Source of the DNA: Rhodococcus sp. SBT000017
Lineage (GTDB): Bacteria; Actinomycetota; Actinomycetes; Mycobacteriales; Mycobacteriaceae
Length of the DNA: 64,000 nt
Reading direction: 5' to 3'
Assembly: GCF_003688915.1 (NCBI RefSeq)
Contig: NZ_REFU01000001.1
Location: 248,001-312,000 of the forward strand
Each line of letters starts with the position of its first letter. The stretch's first letter is position 1. Shown here one piece after another: positions 56,871-64,000 of this stretch. The notes beneath the pieces are model-generated. The model was not told the origin of the DNA, made no database searches, and saw nothing but the letters and a program-made list of their open reading frames with translations. The translations under genes were made by a program, and so were the position numbers.

Positions 56871-56923
56871 GCTGGCAGGACGAGTGGGATCGGGTGGGCC
56901 CGGACTCTGGGAGACTGGAGGGC

Positions 56924-58135
56924 GTGAATACCGTCGTACCCGTCCCGTCCACCTTCGAGCTGCCGGTCGAGGCATTCGACGGGGTGGGGGACCGCGCGTT
57001 CGGGATCTACGTGCACGTTCCGTTCTGCGCCACGCGGTGTGGGTACTGCGACTTCAACACCTACACGGCGGGAGAACTGGGCACGTCGGCGTCGCCGCAG
57101 TCCTGGTTGGAGGGCCTGCGACGTGAACTCGACACCGCCGCGGAGCTGATCCAGGCGGGCACGGGTCGCGTTCCGACGGCAGACACCGTCTTCGTCGGCG
57201 GTGGCACGCCGTCATTGCTGGGGGGCGACGGTCTGGCCGACGTCCTGGCTGCGGTGCGGTTCAGTTTCGGCCTGACCGACGGCGGCGAGGTGACCACGGA
57301 GTCCAACCCGGAATCGACGTCACCGGAATTCTTCGACCGGCTCCGCGATTCGGGCTTCACTCGAATCTCGCTCGGAATGCAGTCCGCCGCACCACATGTG
57401 CTCGCCGTGCTCGATCGCACGCACACACCGGGTCGCGCGGTCGCCGCGGCCAAGGAAGCACGTGCGGCAGGATTCGACCACGTCAATCTCGATCTCATCT
57501 ACGGCACCCCGGGCGAGCGTGACGGTGACCTGGATCAGTCTCTTGCCGCCGTGCTCGACGCCGGCGTCGACCACGTCTCGGCGTACGCACTGATCGTCGA
57601 GGACGGCACCGCGATGGCCCGTAAGGTCCGGCGCGGTGAGCTGCCCGCACCCGACGACGACGTACTGGCGAGCCGATACGAGCGCATCGACACGGCGTTG
57701 AACGCCGCAGGCCTGTCCTGGTACGAGGTGTCCAATTGGGCCACCGACGCCGCAGCGCAGTGCCGCCACAACATCGGCTACTGGGACGGCGGCGACTGGT
57801 GGGGCGCGGGACCCGGTGCGCACAGCCACATCGGCGGCACGCGGTTCTGGAACGTCAAGCACCCGGCCGCGTACGCCGATCGCCTCGCCGCAGGACACCT
57901 ACCGGTGCTGGGCAGCGAACTGCTCAGCGCCGAGGACCGACACCTCGAGGAGCTGATGTTGACCGTGCGGCTCCGCTCGGGAGTGCCGAAAACTCTGCTG
58001 GGGCCGGCCGAGCGCGCCGCTGCCGAGCAGACCGTCGCGGACGGGTTGATGGTGCAGCGCGGGGAACGACTCGTGCTCACCGATCGGGGCCGATTGCTGG
58101 CCGACGCGGTGGTGCGCACCATCGCAGCCGCCTGA
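56924..58135 (+). CDS. hemW: Radical SAM heme chaperone HemW
   Basis: HemW is a radical SAM protein that binds heme and delivers it to respiratory proteins; it is often misnamed HemN. The 403-residue product has YVHVPFCATRCGYCDFNTY with the CxxxCxxC cluster motif, FVGGGTPSLL, ESNPES, SLGMQS, and the HemN C-terminal domain. GTG 56924 follows GGAG closely; GTG 56894 is an alternative. It faces a ParB-like small gene. Confidence 0.92.
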   Translation: MNTVVPVPSTFELPVEAFDGVGDRAFGIYVHVPFCATRCGYCDFNTYTAGELGTSASPQSWLEGLRRELDTAAELIQAGTGRVPTADTVFVGGGTPSLLGGDGLADVLAAVRFSFGLTDGGEVTTESNPESTSPEFFDRLRDSGFTRISLGMQSAAPHVLAVLDRTHTPGRAVAAAKEARAAGFDHVNLDLIYGTPGERDGDLDQSLAAVLDAGVDHVSAYALIVEDGTAMARKVRRGELPAPDDDVLASRYERIDTALNAAGLSWYEVSNWATDAAAQCRHNIGYWDGGDWWGAGPGAHSHIGGTRFWNVKHPAAYADRLAAGHLPVLGSELLSAEDRHLEELMLTVRLRSGVPKTLLGPAERAAAEQTVADGLMVQRGERLVLTDRGRLLADAVVRTIAAA

Positions 58136-58152
58136 AGAACCTGGGTCAGGCG
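58129..58152. terminator. Possible hairpin between hemW and ParB-like gene
   Basis: CGCCTGA (58129-58135) and TCAGGCG (58146-58152) form a 7-bp stem with a 10-base loop that includes both stop codons. Weak evidence. Confidence 0.35.
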
Positions 58153-58451
58153 CCAAGAGCGTCGTAGTCGAACACCCTGGCGTGCAACACCGTTCGACTG
58201 CGCAGAGCCGCACGCACTGCCCGATGCAGGCCATCCTCTAGATAGATGACGCCGCGGAACTGCACCGCGTGGGGGAACAGGTCGCCGTAGAAGGTGGAGT
58301 CCTCGGACAGCAACCTGTCCAGCTCGAGCACCTTGGTGGTGGTGACGATCTCGTCCAGACGGAGCTGGCGTGGCGGAATTCTCGACCAGTCTCGGATGGA
58401 CAGACCGTGCTCGGGATACGGCTTTCCGTCACGAACACCTTTGAAGATCAT
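58146..58451 (-). CDS. Small conserved protein with ParB-like fold features
   Basis: The 101-residue product contains LELDRLLSEDSTFYGDL followed by VIYLEDGLHRAVRAALRSR, similar to the DGxHR box of ParB/sulfiredoxin-fold proteins. A counterpart of about 105 residues (Rv2375) lies between hemW and hrcA in mycobacteria. Function unknown. ATG 58451 gives the expected length. Confidence 0.7.
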   Translation of the reverse strand: MIFKGVRDGKPYPEHGLSIRDWSRIPPRQLRLDEIVTTTKVLELDRLLSEDSTFYGDLFPHAVQFRGVIYLEDGLHRAVRAALRSRTVLHARVFDYDALGA

Positions 58452-58584
58452 CGCGAGCCTCGAGCCGCTGAACCGAATCGAAAGAACGTTTCCACTCGGA
58501 CCACAGTAAGGCCTTGCACGAGCATGCGTTCGCCGGCTACTAGACTCGAGCGACGATTGGAAACGAGAACGGAGGTGGGCACCG

Positions 58585-59628
58585 ATGTCGAGCACCGACG
58601 ACAGGCGGTTCGAGGTTCTACGAGCGATCGTGGCGGACTACGTGTCCACCCAGGAACCCGTCGGTTCACGTGCCCTGGTCGAGCGCCACAACCTGGGAGT
58701 GTCCAGTGCGACGGTGCGCAACGACATGGCCGTGCTCGAGGCCGAGGGCTACATCGCCCAGCCACACACCAGTTCCGGCCGGGTGCCGACCGACAAGGGC
58801 TATCGGCAGTTCGTCGACCGGATAGCCGACGTCAAGCCGCTGTCGGCGGCCGAACGTCGCGCCATCCTGGAGTTCCTCGAGAACGGCGTCGACCTGGACG
58901 ACGTGTTGCGACGCGGTGTCCGGTTGCTGGCTCAGCTCACCCGTCAGGTAGCCGTGGTGCAGTACCCCACGCTGTCGGCGTCCTCGGTTCGCCACCTGGA
59001 AGTGGTGGCGCTGACCCCGGCCCGGTTGCTGCTGGTGCTCATCACCGACTCCGGGCGAGTCGATCAGCGCATCGTCGAACTCGGTGACGTGATCGACGAC
59101 GAGAATCTGGCTCAGCTGCGGCGTCTGCTCGGTAGTGCGCTGGAGGGCAAGCGGCTGGCGGCGGCGTCGGCTGCGGTGGCCGAACTGGCCGAGAACGCTC
59201 CGCCCGCGCTGCGCGACGCGATGATTCGATCGGCAACGGTGCTGGTGGAATCACTCGTCGAGCACCCCGAGGAACGCCTGGTCCTCGGCGGGACGGCGAA
59301 CCTGACGCGCAACGCCGCGGATTTCGCGGGCGACGCTGGGTTTCCCGGATCGCTCAGAGCGGTACTCGAGGCGCTGGAAGAGCAAGTGGTCGTCCTCAAG
59401 CTCCTCGCCGTGACGCAGGACACCCGCACCGTCACGGTGCGGATCGGCGAGGAAACCCAGGTCGAGGAGATGCGCGGGACATCGGTGATTTCCACCGGAT
59501 ACGGGTCGGCTGGCATGGTCCTCGGAGGAATGGGTGTTCTCGGGCCGACCCGAATGGACTACCCAGGAACAATTGCGTCGGTCGCCGCGGTTGCCAGGTA
59601 CATCGGCGAGGTCCTGGCCGAGCGCTGA
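58585..59628 (+). CDS. hrcA: Heat-inducible transcription repressor HrcA
   Basis: HrcA represses chaperone genes by binding CIRCE elements. The 347-residue product has an N-terminal winged helix ([29 protein letters not shown], read in blocks) with the [13 protein letters not shown] motif and a GAF-like C-terminal domain. GGAGGTGG precedes ATG 58585. No CIRCE site is seen in the window; its targets are probably groESL elsewhere. dnaJ2 follows, 98 bases away. Confidence 0.95.
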   Translation: MSSTDDRRFEVLRAIVADYVSTQEPVGSRALVERHNLGVSSATVRNDMAVLEAEGYIAQPHTSSGRVPTDKGYRQFVDRIADVKPLSAAERRAILEFLENGVDLDDVLRRGVRLLAQLTRQVAVVQYPTLSASSVRHLEVVALTPARLLLVLITDSGRVDQRIVELGDVIDDENLAQLRRLLGSALEGKRLAAASAAVAELAENAPPALRDAMIRSATVLVESLVEHPEERLVLGGTANLTRNAADFAGDAGFPGSLRAVLEALEEQVVVLKLLAVTQDTRTVTVRIGEETQVEEMRGTSVISTGYGSAGMVLGGMGVLGPTRMDYPGTIASVAAVARYIGEVLAER

Positions 59629-59726
59629 GACGAGCGAGAACCGATCGAACGCAGGCGGCGGGGGCACGGGCGGCCGGAACACAGCTTCATCGAACGAGAT
59701 ACATCTTCTAGGACGAAAGAGACGAC

Positions 59727-60887
59727 GTGGCACGGGATTATTACGGGACTTTGGGCGTCGGCCAGCAGGCTACGGACCAGGAGATCAAGCGCGCCTACCG
59801 CAAGCTGGCGCGAGAACTGCACCCGGACGTCAACCCGGACGAGGCCGCGCAGGCTCGATTCAAGGACATCTCCACCGCGTACGAGGTGCTCTCCGATCCG
59901 GAGAAGCGTCGCATCGTCGACCTCGGCGGCGACCCGCTGCAGCAGGGCGGCGGAGGCGGCGGTGGTGGTGGATTCGGTGGAGCCGGATTCGGCGGCGGCC
60001 TGGGAGATGTGTTCGAGGCGTTCTTCGGCGGCGGCGCGGGCGGATCGCAGCGTGGGCCCAAGGGCCGCGTGCAGCCGGGAGCGGACTCGCTGCTGCGTAC
60101 CAAGCTCACCCTCGACGAGTGCGCCACGGGCGTGACCAAGCACATCACCGTCGACACGGCGATTCTGTGCGACCTGTGCACGGGCTCGGGCACCAACGGT
60201 GATTCCAAGCCGGTGCGCTGCGAAACTTGTGGCGGTGCCGGTGAAGTGCAGTCGGTGCAGCGCTCGTTCCTCGGCCAGGTCATGACCAGCCGTCCGTGCC
60301 CCACCTGCCGCGGCGCAGGCGAGACCATCCCCGACCCCTGCCGCAAGTGCGGCGGCGACGGTCGCGTTCGGTCGCGTCGCGACATCTCGGTCAAGGTGCC
60401 GGTCGGCGTAAGCAACGGCATGCGGATCCGACTGGCCTCACAGGGCGAGGTCGGTCCAGGCGGCGGACCCGCCGGTGACCTGTACGTGGAGATCGTCGAA
60501 CAGCAGCACGAGGTGTTCGTGCGCGACGGTGACGACCTGCACTGCACCGTCCGCGTCCCGATGGTCGACGCAGCTCTTGGCACCTCGGTCAACATCGACG
60601 CGATCATCGACGGACCCACCGAGATCTCGATCGAGCAAGGCACACAACCGAATTCGACGACGGTACTGCGTGGTCACGGTATGCCCAAGCTGCGGTCCGG
60701 TATTCGCGGCGATCTGCACGCGCACCTCGAGGTCATCGTGCCGACCAAGCTCGACAGCAAGCAGACCCACCTGCTCGAACAGCTCAGGTCGATGCGCGAC
60801 CGCGACTCGGCCGAGGTCGTCACCACCGGTTCGGCACACAGCGGCGGCCTGTTCTCGCGGTTGCGGGAAGCCTTCAGCGGTCGCTGA
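59727..60887 (+). CDS. dnaJ2: Co-chaperone DnaJ2
   Basis: DnaJ stimulates DnaK ATPase and delivers substrates. The 386-residue product has a J domain with HPD ([12 protein letters not shown]), a glycine-rich stretch (about residues 72-95), and four zinc-binding repeats [24 protein letters not shown] and CRKCGGDG, then the C-terminal peptide-binding domains. GTG 59727 is the start. It is the second DnaJ typical of mycobacteria (Rv2373c) and follows hrcA. Confidence 0.95.
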   Translation: MARDYYGTLGVGQQATDQEIKRAYRKLARELHPDVNPDEAAQARFKDISTAYEVLSDPEKRRIVDLGGDPLQQGGGGGGGGGFGGAGFGGGLGDVFEAFFGGGAGGSQRGPKGRVQPGADSLLRTKLTLDECATGVTKHITVDTAILCDLCTGSGTNGDSKPVRCETCGGAGEVQSVQRSFLGQVMTSRPCPTCRGAGETIPDPCRKCGGDGRVRSRRDISVKVPVGVSNGMRIRLASQGEVGPGGGPAGDLYVEIVEQQHEVFVRDGDDLHCTVRVPMVDAALGTSVNIDAIIDGPTEISIEQGTQPNSTTVLRGHGMPKLRSGIRGDLHAHLEVIVPTKLDSKQTHLLEQLRSMRDRDSAEVVTTGSAHSGGLFSRLREAFSGR

Positions 60888-60890
60888 TCC

Positions 60891-61664
60891 ATGGCCCCCA
60901 CGGTCTTCTACCTCTCGCCCCTGCCGAACGTCGGGGAGCTAGCCGTGCTCGACGGCAAGGAAGGGCACCACGCCGCGACCGTGCGACGCATCCGCGTCGG
61001 CGAGCGGGTGTTGCTCGGTGACGGAGCGGGCGGCTTGGCCGACACGGTCGTGGCCGCAGCGGAGAAGAACCGGCTGGAACTGACCGTGCAGTCGCGCAGC
61101 GAGATGCCGCGACCCACCCCGGTCGTGACGCTCGTGCAGGCATTGCCGAAGGCGGACCGGTCGGAGCTGGCAGTCGAGCTGGCCACCGAAGCGGGCGTCG
61201 ATGCGGTCGTGCCCTGGCAGTCCGGGCGGTGCGTCGCACGGTGGGAGGGCCCGAAGGCAGCCAAGGGCGTCGCGAAGTGGCGCAGCACCGCGGCAGAAGC
61301 GGCCAAGCAGTCGCGTCGGGCATACATCCCCGAGGTCTCCGAGCTGCACGATTCGCGGGAGGTGAACGCCTTCGTGCGCGGCGTCGTGGAGCGCGGCGGA
61401 ATCGTCGCTGTGCTGCACGAGGCAGCCACCTCGGCGTTCCGGGACCTGCCGTTCGACTCGGTGCCCGAGGTCGCGATCGTCGTCGGACCCGAGGGCGGGC
61501 TCGACGACCGAGAGGTGACCGCTCTGACCGAGGCGGGTGCGACCCCGGTGGTGCTGGGCCCGACGGTGCTGCGGACCTCGACGGCAGGAGCTGTGGCTCT
61601 CGGCGCGCTGGGCGTCCTGACCTCGCGGTGGACTCAACTACCACCCGACTTCCAGAACGCATGA
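60891..61664 (+). CDS. rsmE: 16S rRNA (uracil-1498-N3)-methyltransferase
   Basis: RsmE methylates U1498 of 16S rRNA. The 257-residue SPOUT-fold protein has a PUA-like N-domain (GKEGHHAATVRRIRVGERV) and the knotted SAM-binding core VQALPKADRSELAVELATE, VGPEGGLDDREV and LGPTVLRTSTAG. It starts 3 bases after dnaJ2 and overlaps the next gene (ATGA). Confidence 0.94.
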   Translation: MAPTVFYLSPLPNVGELAVLDGKEGHHAATVRRIRVGERVLLGDGAGGLADTVVAAAEKNRLELTVQSRSEMPRPTPVVTLVQALPKADRSELAVELATEAGVDAVVPWQSGRCVARWEGPKAAKGVAKWRSTAAEAAKQSRRAYIPEVSELHDSREVNAFVRGVVERGGIVAVLHEAATSAFRDLPFDSVPEVAIVVGPEGGLDDREVTALTEAGATPVVLGPTVLRTSTAGAVALGALGVLTSRWTQLPPDFQNA

Positions 61665-62416
61665 GCGTTCGGATCAAGATCGCGTACGGCGATCACCCGG
61701 AGCAGTTCGGCCACCTCTACCTGCCGGCCGAGCCGATGGATCACCGGACGCCGGTGGTCGTGGTGGTGCACGGTGGGTTCTGGAGCGGACAGTACGGATC
61801 CAATCTGGGAACCCAGTTCGCCCGCGCAGTCGCCGGAGCCGGAGCGGTGGCGTGGAACATCGAGTACCGACGCGTCGGCGCGGGCGGGCACTGGCCGGAG
61901 ATGCGCTCCGATGTGACCGCGGCACTCGACGTCGTCGCCGGGGAACTGCAGCAGCACGCCCCGGTCGGTGTCGACGACGTACGCGTCATCGGGCACTCGG
62001 CAGGAGGGCACCTGGCAGTGTGGCTCGGCGGCGAGACCGGCACGAAGGTCCGCCCGTCGCGCATCGTCTCGCAGGCAGGCGTTCTCGATCTCGAACCTCG
62101 AGGTGCGTCGGGACGAACCAACCCGGCGGTCGAGGCTCTGTTGCAGGCCCGGTACGAGGACGATCCCGACCTGTACCGCTCGGCCTCACCCGCGGCCCGT
62201 GTACCCATCGGCATCCCGACGATCGCCCTGCACGGATCCGAGGACATCCAGGTCCCCGCGGCGCAGAGCGAGCGGTACGTCGCGCTGGCGCGCGCTGCCG
62301 GAGACGACGCACGGCTGACGATCGTGCCGGGGGAAGACCACTTCGCTTTCCTGAATCCCGATTCCCGGTGTTGGGCCCTCTCGCTCGACGCGGTGCTCGG
62401 TGCCACCAGCGAGTAA
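61661..62416 (+). CDS. Alpha/beta hydrolase (arylformamidase-like esterase)
   Basis: The 251-residue product has an oxyanion-hole motif VVVHGGFWSG, the nucleophile elbow VIGHSAGGHLA, the acid near LHGSEDIQVP and the histidine in PGEDHFAFL. This is the HGG(F/Y)W type found in kynurenine formamidases and related carboxylesterases. No signal peptide is seen. No tryptophan-catabolism genes are nearby. It is coupled to rsmE by a 4-base overlap; the role is unknown. Confidence 0.85.
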   Translation: MSVRIKIAYGDHPEQFGHLYLPAEPMDHRTPVVVVVHGGFWSGQYGSNLGTQFARAVAGAGAVAWNIEYRRVGAGGHWPEMRSDVTAALDVVAGELQQHAPVGVDDVRVIGHSAGGHLAVWLGGETGTKVRPSRIVSQAGVLDLEPRGASGRTNPAVEALLQARYEDDPDLYRSASPAARVPIGIPTIALHGSEDIQVPAAQSERYVALARAAGDDARLTIVPGEDHFAFLNPDSRCWALSLDAVLGATSE

Positions 62417-62509
62417 TGGGAATGCGCATCGTTGCTGCGGCGTTAAACTCGATCCATACCAAGTGCACGTCCGAGAAGCCGACACCAGAGAGCAGGCCAT
62501 AGCCACCAC

Positions 62510-63553
62510 GTGAGTGAACACAGCGAATTTCCCGCCGAGCGTGACGTTCGGTCCACCTTGGAACTCGCCCCCGAAGCGGTGATGCCACTGCTGGGACAGT
62601 CCGACGAGAACCTGCGGGCACTCGAGCAGATGCTGACGGCAGACATCCACGTACGAGGAAACGCCGTGACGCTCACCGGGAAAGTGGCCGACGTTGCGCT
62701 GGCCGAACGGGTGATCTCCGAGTTGGCCGCGCTGGCCAAGCGCGCTCAGCCACTGACTCCCGATGCTGTGCGCCGATCGATCGCCATGCTCACCGAGGGC
62801 GTCGCCGATTCGCCGGCCGAGGTGCTGAGCCTGGACATCCTCTCGCGCCGCGGCAAGACGATCCGGCCCAAGACGCTGAACCAGAAGCGATACGTGGACG
62901 CGATCGACGCCAACACCATCGTGTTCGGCATCGGCCCGGCCGGCACCGGCAAGACGTACCTGGCGATGGCGAAAGCCGTGCAGGCGCTGCAGACCAAGCA
63001 GGTCAGCCGCATCATTCTGACGCGTCCGGCAGTGGAGGCGGGGGAGCGGCTGGGATTCCTCCCCGGAACGCTGCACGAGAAGATCGACCCGTACCTGCGG
63101 CCGTTGCACGATGCGTTGCACGACATGATGGACGACGAAGCCATTCCCAAGCTGATGCAGGCCGGGGTCATCGAGGTCGCCCCGCTCGCCTACATGCGTG
63201 GCCGGACCCTCAACGACGCATTCATCATTCTCGACGAGGCTCAGAACACCACCGCCGAGCAGATGAAGATGTTCTTGACGCGACTCGGATTCGGATCGAA
63301 GATCGTCGTCACCGGCGACGTGACCCAGGTCGACCTTCCCGGAGGTGCGCGGTCCGGATTGCGTGCGGCGTCCGAGATCCTCACCGACGTCGACGACATC
63401 CACTTCGCGCAGCTCACCAGCAGCGACGTGGTGCGACACCGACTGGTGTCCGAGATCGTCGACGCCTACGAGCGGTTCGAGTCGACATCGGAAGGCGTCA
63501 TTCCCAACCGCGCGCAACGCCGGACCGGTGGACCACGTTCGGCGAGAAGATGA
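62510..63553 (+). CDS. phoH: PhoH-like ATPase
   Basis: PhoH proteins are P-loop ATPases linked to RNA processing, often coupled to YbeY. The 347-residue product has a KH-like N-terminal region, then FGIGPAGTGKTYLAMAKAVQ, RPAVEAGERLGFLPGTL, LNDAFIILDEAQNTTAEQ and VVTGDVTQVDLP. GTG 62510 (VSEHSEF) is used. ybeY follows 52 bases later, the conserved arrangement. Confidence 0.95.
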   Translation: MSEHSEFPAERDVRSTLELAPEAVMPLLGQSDENLRALEQMLTADIHVRGNAVTLTGKVADVALAERVISELAALAKRAQPLTPDAVRRSIAMLTEGVADSPAEVLSLDILSRRGKTIRPKTLNQKRYVDAIDANTIVFGIGPAGTGKTYLAMAKAVQALQTKQVSRIILTRPAVEAGERLGFLPGTLHEKIDPYLRPLHDALHDMMDDEAIPKLMQAGVIEVAPLAYMRGRTLNDAFIILDEAQNTTAEQMKMFLTRLGFGSKIVVTGDVTQVDLPGGARSGLRAASEILTDVDDIHFAQLTSSDVVRHRLVSEIVDAYERFESTSEGVIPNRAQRRTGGPRSARR

Positions 63554-63605
63554 TTCAGGCATTCCGGCCGACATATGCAGGCAACGAGAGCGTGGTAGTG
63601 GCTAG

Positions 63606-64000
63606 ATGAGTATCGAAGTGTCCAACGAGTCGGGGATGGACATCTCCGAACCCGAGCTGGTCTCGGTCGCACGGTTCGCGATCGCCGGCATGGACGTGCA
63701 TCCCGCCGCGGAACTGTCGATGGTGCTGGTCGATTCGGCCACGATGGCAGATCTGCACATGCGGTGGATGGATCTGCCCGGCCCCACCGACGTGATGTCG
63801 TTTCCGATGGACGAGCTCGAGCCGGGCGGTCGTCCCGATGCGCCCGAGCCCGGACCGGCGATGCTCGGCGACATCGTGCTGTGCCCGTCGTTCGCCGCGG
63901 ATCAGGCTGCTGCAGCGGGGCATTCGCTCGAACACGAGCTGGCGTTGCTGACCGTGCACGGCGTGCTGCACCTGCTCGGCTACGACCACGCCGAGCCGGA
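63606..64000 (+). CDS. ybeY: Endoribonuclease YbeY (3' end outside the window)
   Basis: YbeY is a zinc endoribonuclease needed for 16S rRNA 3'-end maturation and rRNA quality control. The visible 131 residues include [20 protein letters not shown], and the zinc motif [11 protein letters not shown] close to the window end. ATG 63606 is the start. About 45 C-terminal residues are missing. Confidence 0.94.
   Translation, partial: MSIEVSNESGMDISEPELVSVARFAIAGMDVHPAAELSMVLVDSATMADLHMRWMDLPGPTDVMSFPMDELEPGGRPDAPEPGPAMLGDIVLCPSFAADQAAAAGHSLEHELALLTVHGVLHLLGYDHAEP

Noticed and set aside
58500..58584. Possible CIRCE element before hrcA
   Set aside because: No TTAGCACTC-N9-GAGTGCTAA match or close variant is present; TAGACTC is only a partial half-site.

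Overview
The window is about 64 kb of high-GC actinobacterial chromosome. Product identities, GTG starts, many probable leaderless promoters and gene order point to Mycobacteriales, most likely Rhodococcus sensu lato (Rhodococcus/Rhodococcoides). The core order rne-rplU-rpmA-obg-proB ... proA-moxR/VWA-nadD-rsfS-gpgP-octT-degV-comEA-comEC-holA-rpsT-ATPgrasp/alpha-E/transglutaminase-PemK-like-lepA-GH15-sulfate ABC-sulfur assimilation-hemW-hrcA-dnaJ2-rsmE-phoH-ybeY follows the Mycobacterium tuberculosis Rv2444c to Rv2367c region closely. The genus assignment is inference.

Layout. 1-3.7 kb: end of rne, ribosomal proteins L21 and L27, Obg GTPase, ProB. 3.7-11.8 kb: sirtuin, ectoine biosynthesis ectABC (minus strand), a RecQ-type helicase with a phosphoribosyltransferase-like tail, two overlapping FluC fluoride channel genes, a VOC protein, an AraC regulator and a ribokinase. 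11.9-24.8 kb: two operons for ectoine uptake and breakdown, with an ectoine hydrolase, deacetylase and transaminase candidates, an aldehyde dehydrogenase, an MHS-family transporter, two 2-hydroxyacid oxidoreductases and a FadR-type GntR regulator. The same 15-base palindrome lies before both operons. 24.8-40.8 kb: ene reductase, ProA, MoxR/VWA pair, nadD to degV operon, competence genes, holA, rpsT, and the ATP-grasp/alpha-E/transglutaminase operon. 40.8-47 kb: PemK-like protein, LepA, nitronate monooxygenase, GH15 trehalase-like enzyme, two tiny membrane proteins. 47-56.9 kb: sulfur assimilation, with a sulfate ABC importer (+) facing a sirA-cysH-cysD-cysN-chelatase operon (-); each is preceded by a short leaderless ORF containing cysteines near its end. 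56.9-64 kb: hemW, a ParB-like small protein, hrcA-dnaJ2-rsmE-hydrolase, phoH and the start of ybeY.

How it fits together. The 3.7-25.9 kb interval between proB and proA looks like an osmolyte module inserted in conserved core order: proline synthesis at the edges, ectoine synthesis on one side, ectoine import and catabolism on the other. ectA has no stop codon before ectB, so the two enzymes form one continuous reading frame. A TGTGA-N6-TCACA palindrome upstream of ectA suggests CRP/GlxR-type control. A 33-base repeat encoding [11 protein letters not shown] sits at the start of one aminotransferase gene, and a diverged copy in the same reading frame sits at the end of the chelatase gene 31 kb away.

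All identifications come from reading the sequence and remembered family features; no database search was run.
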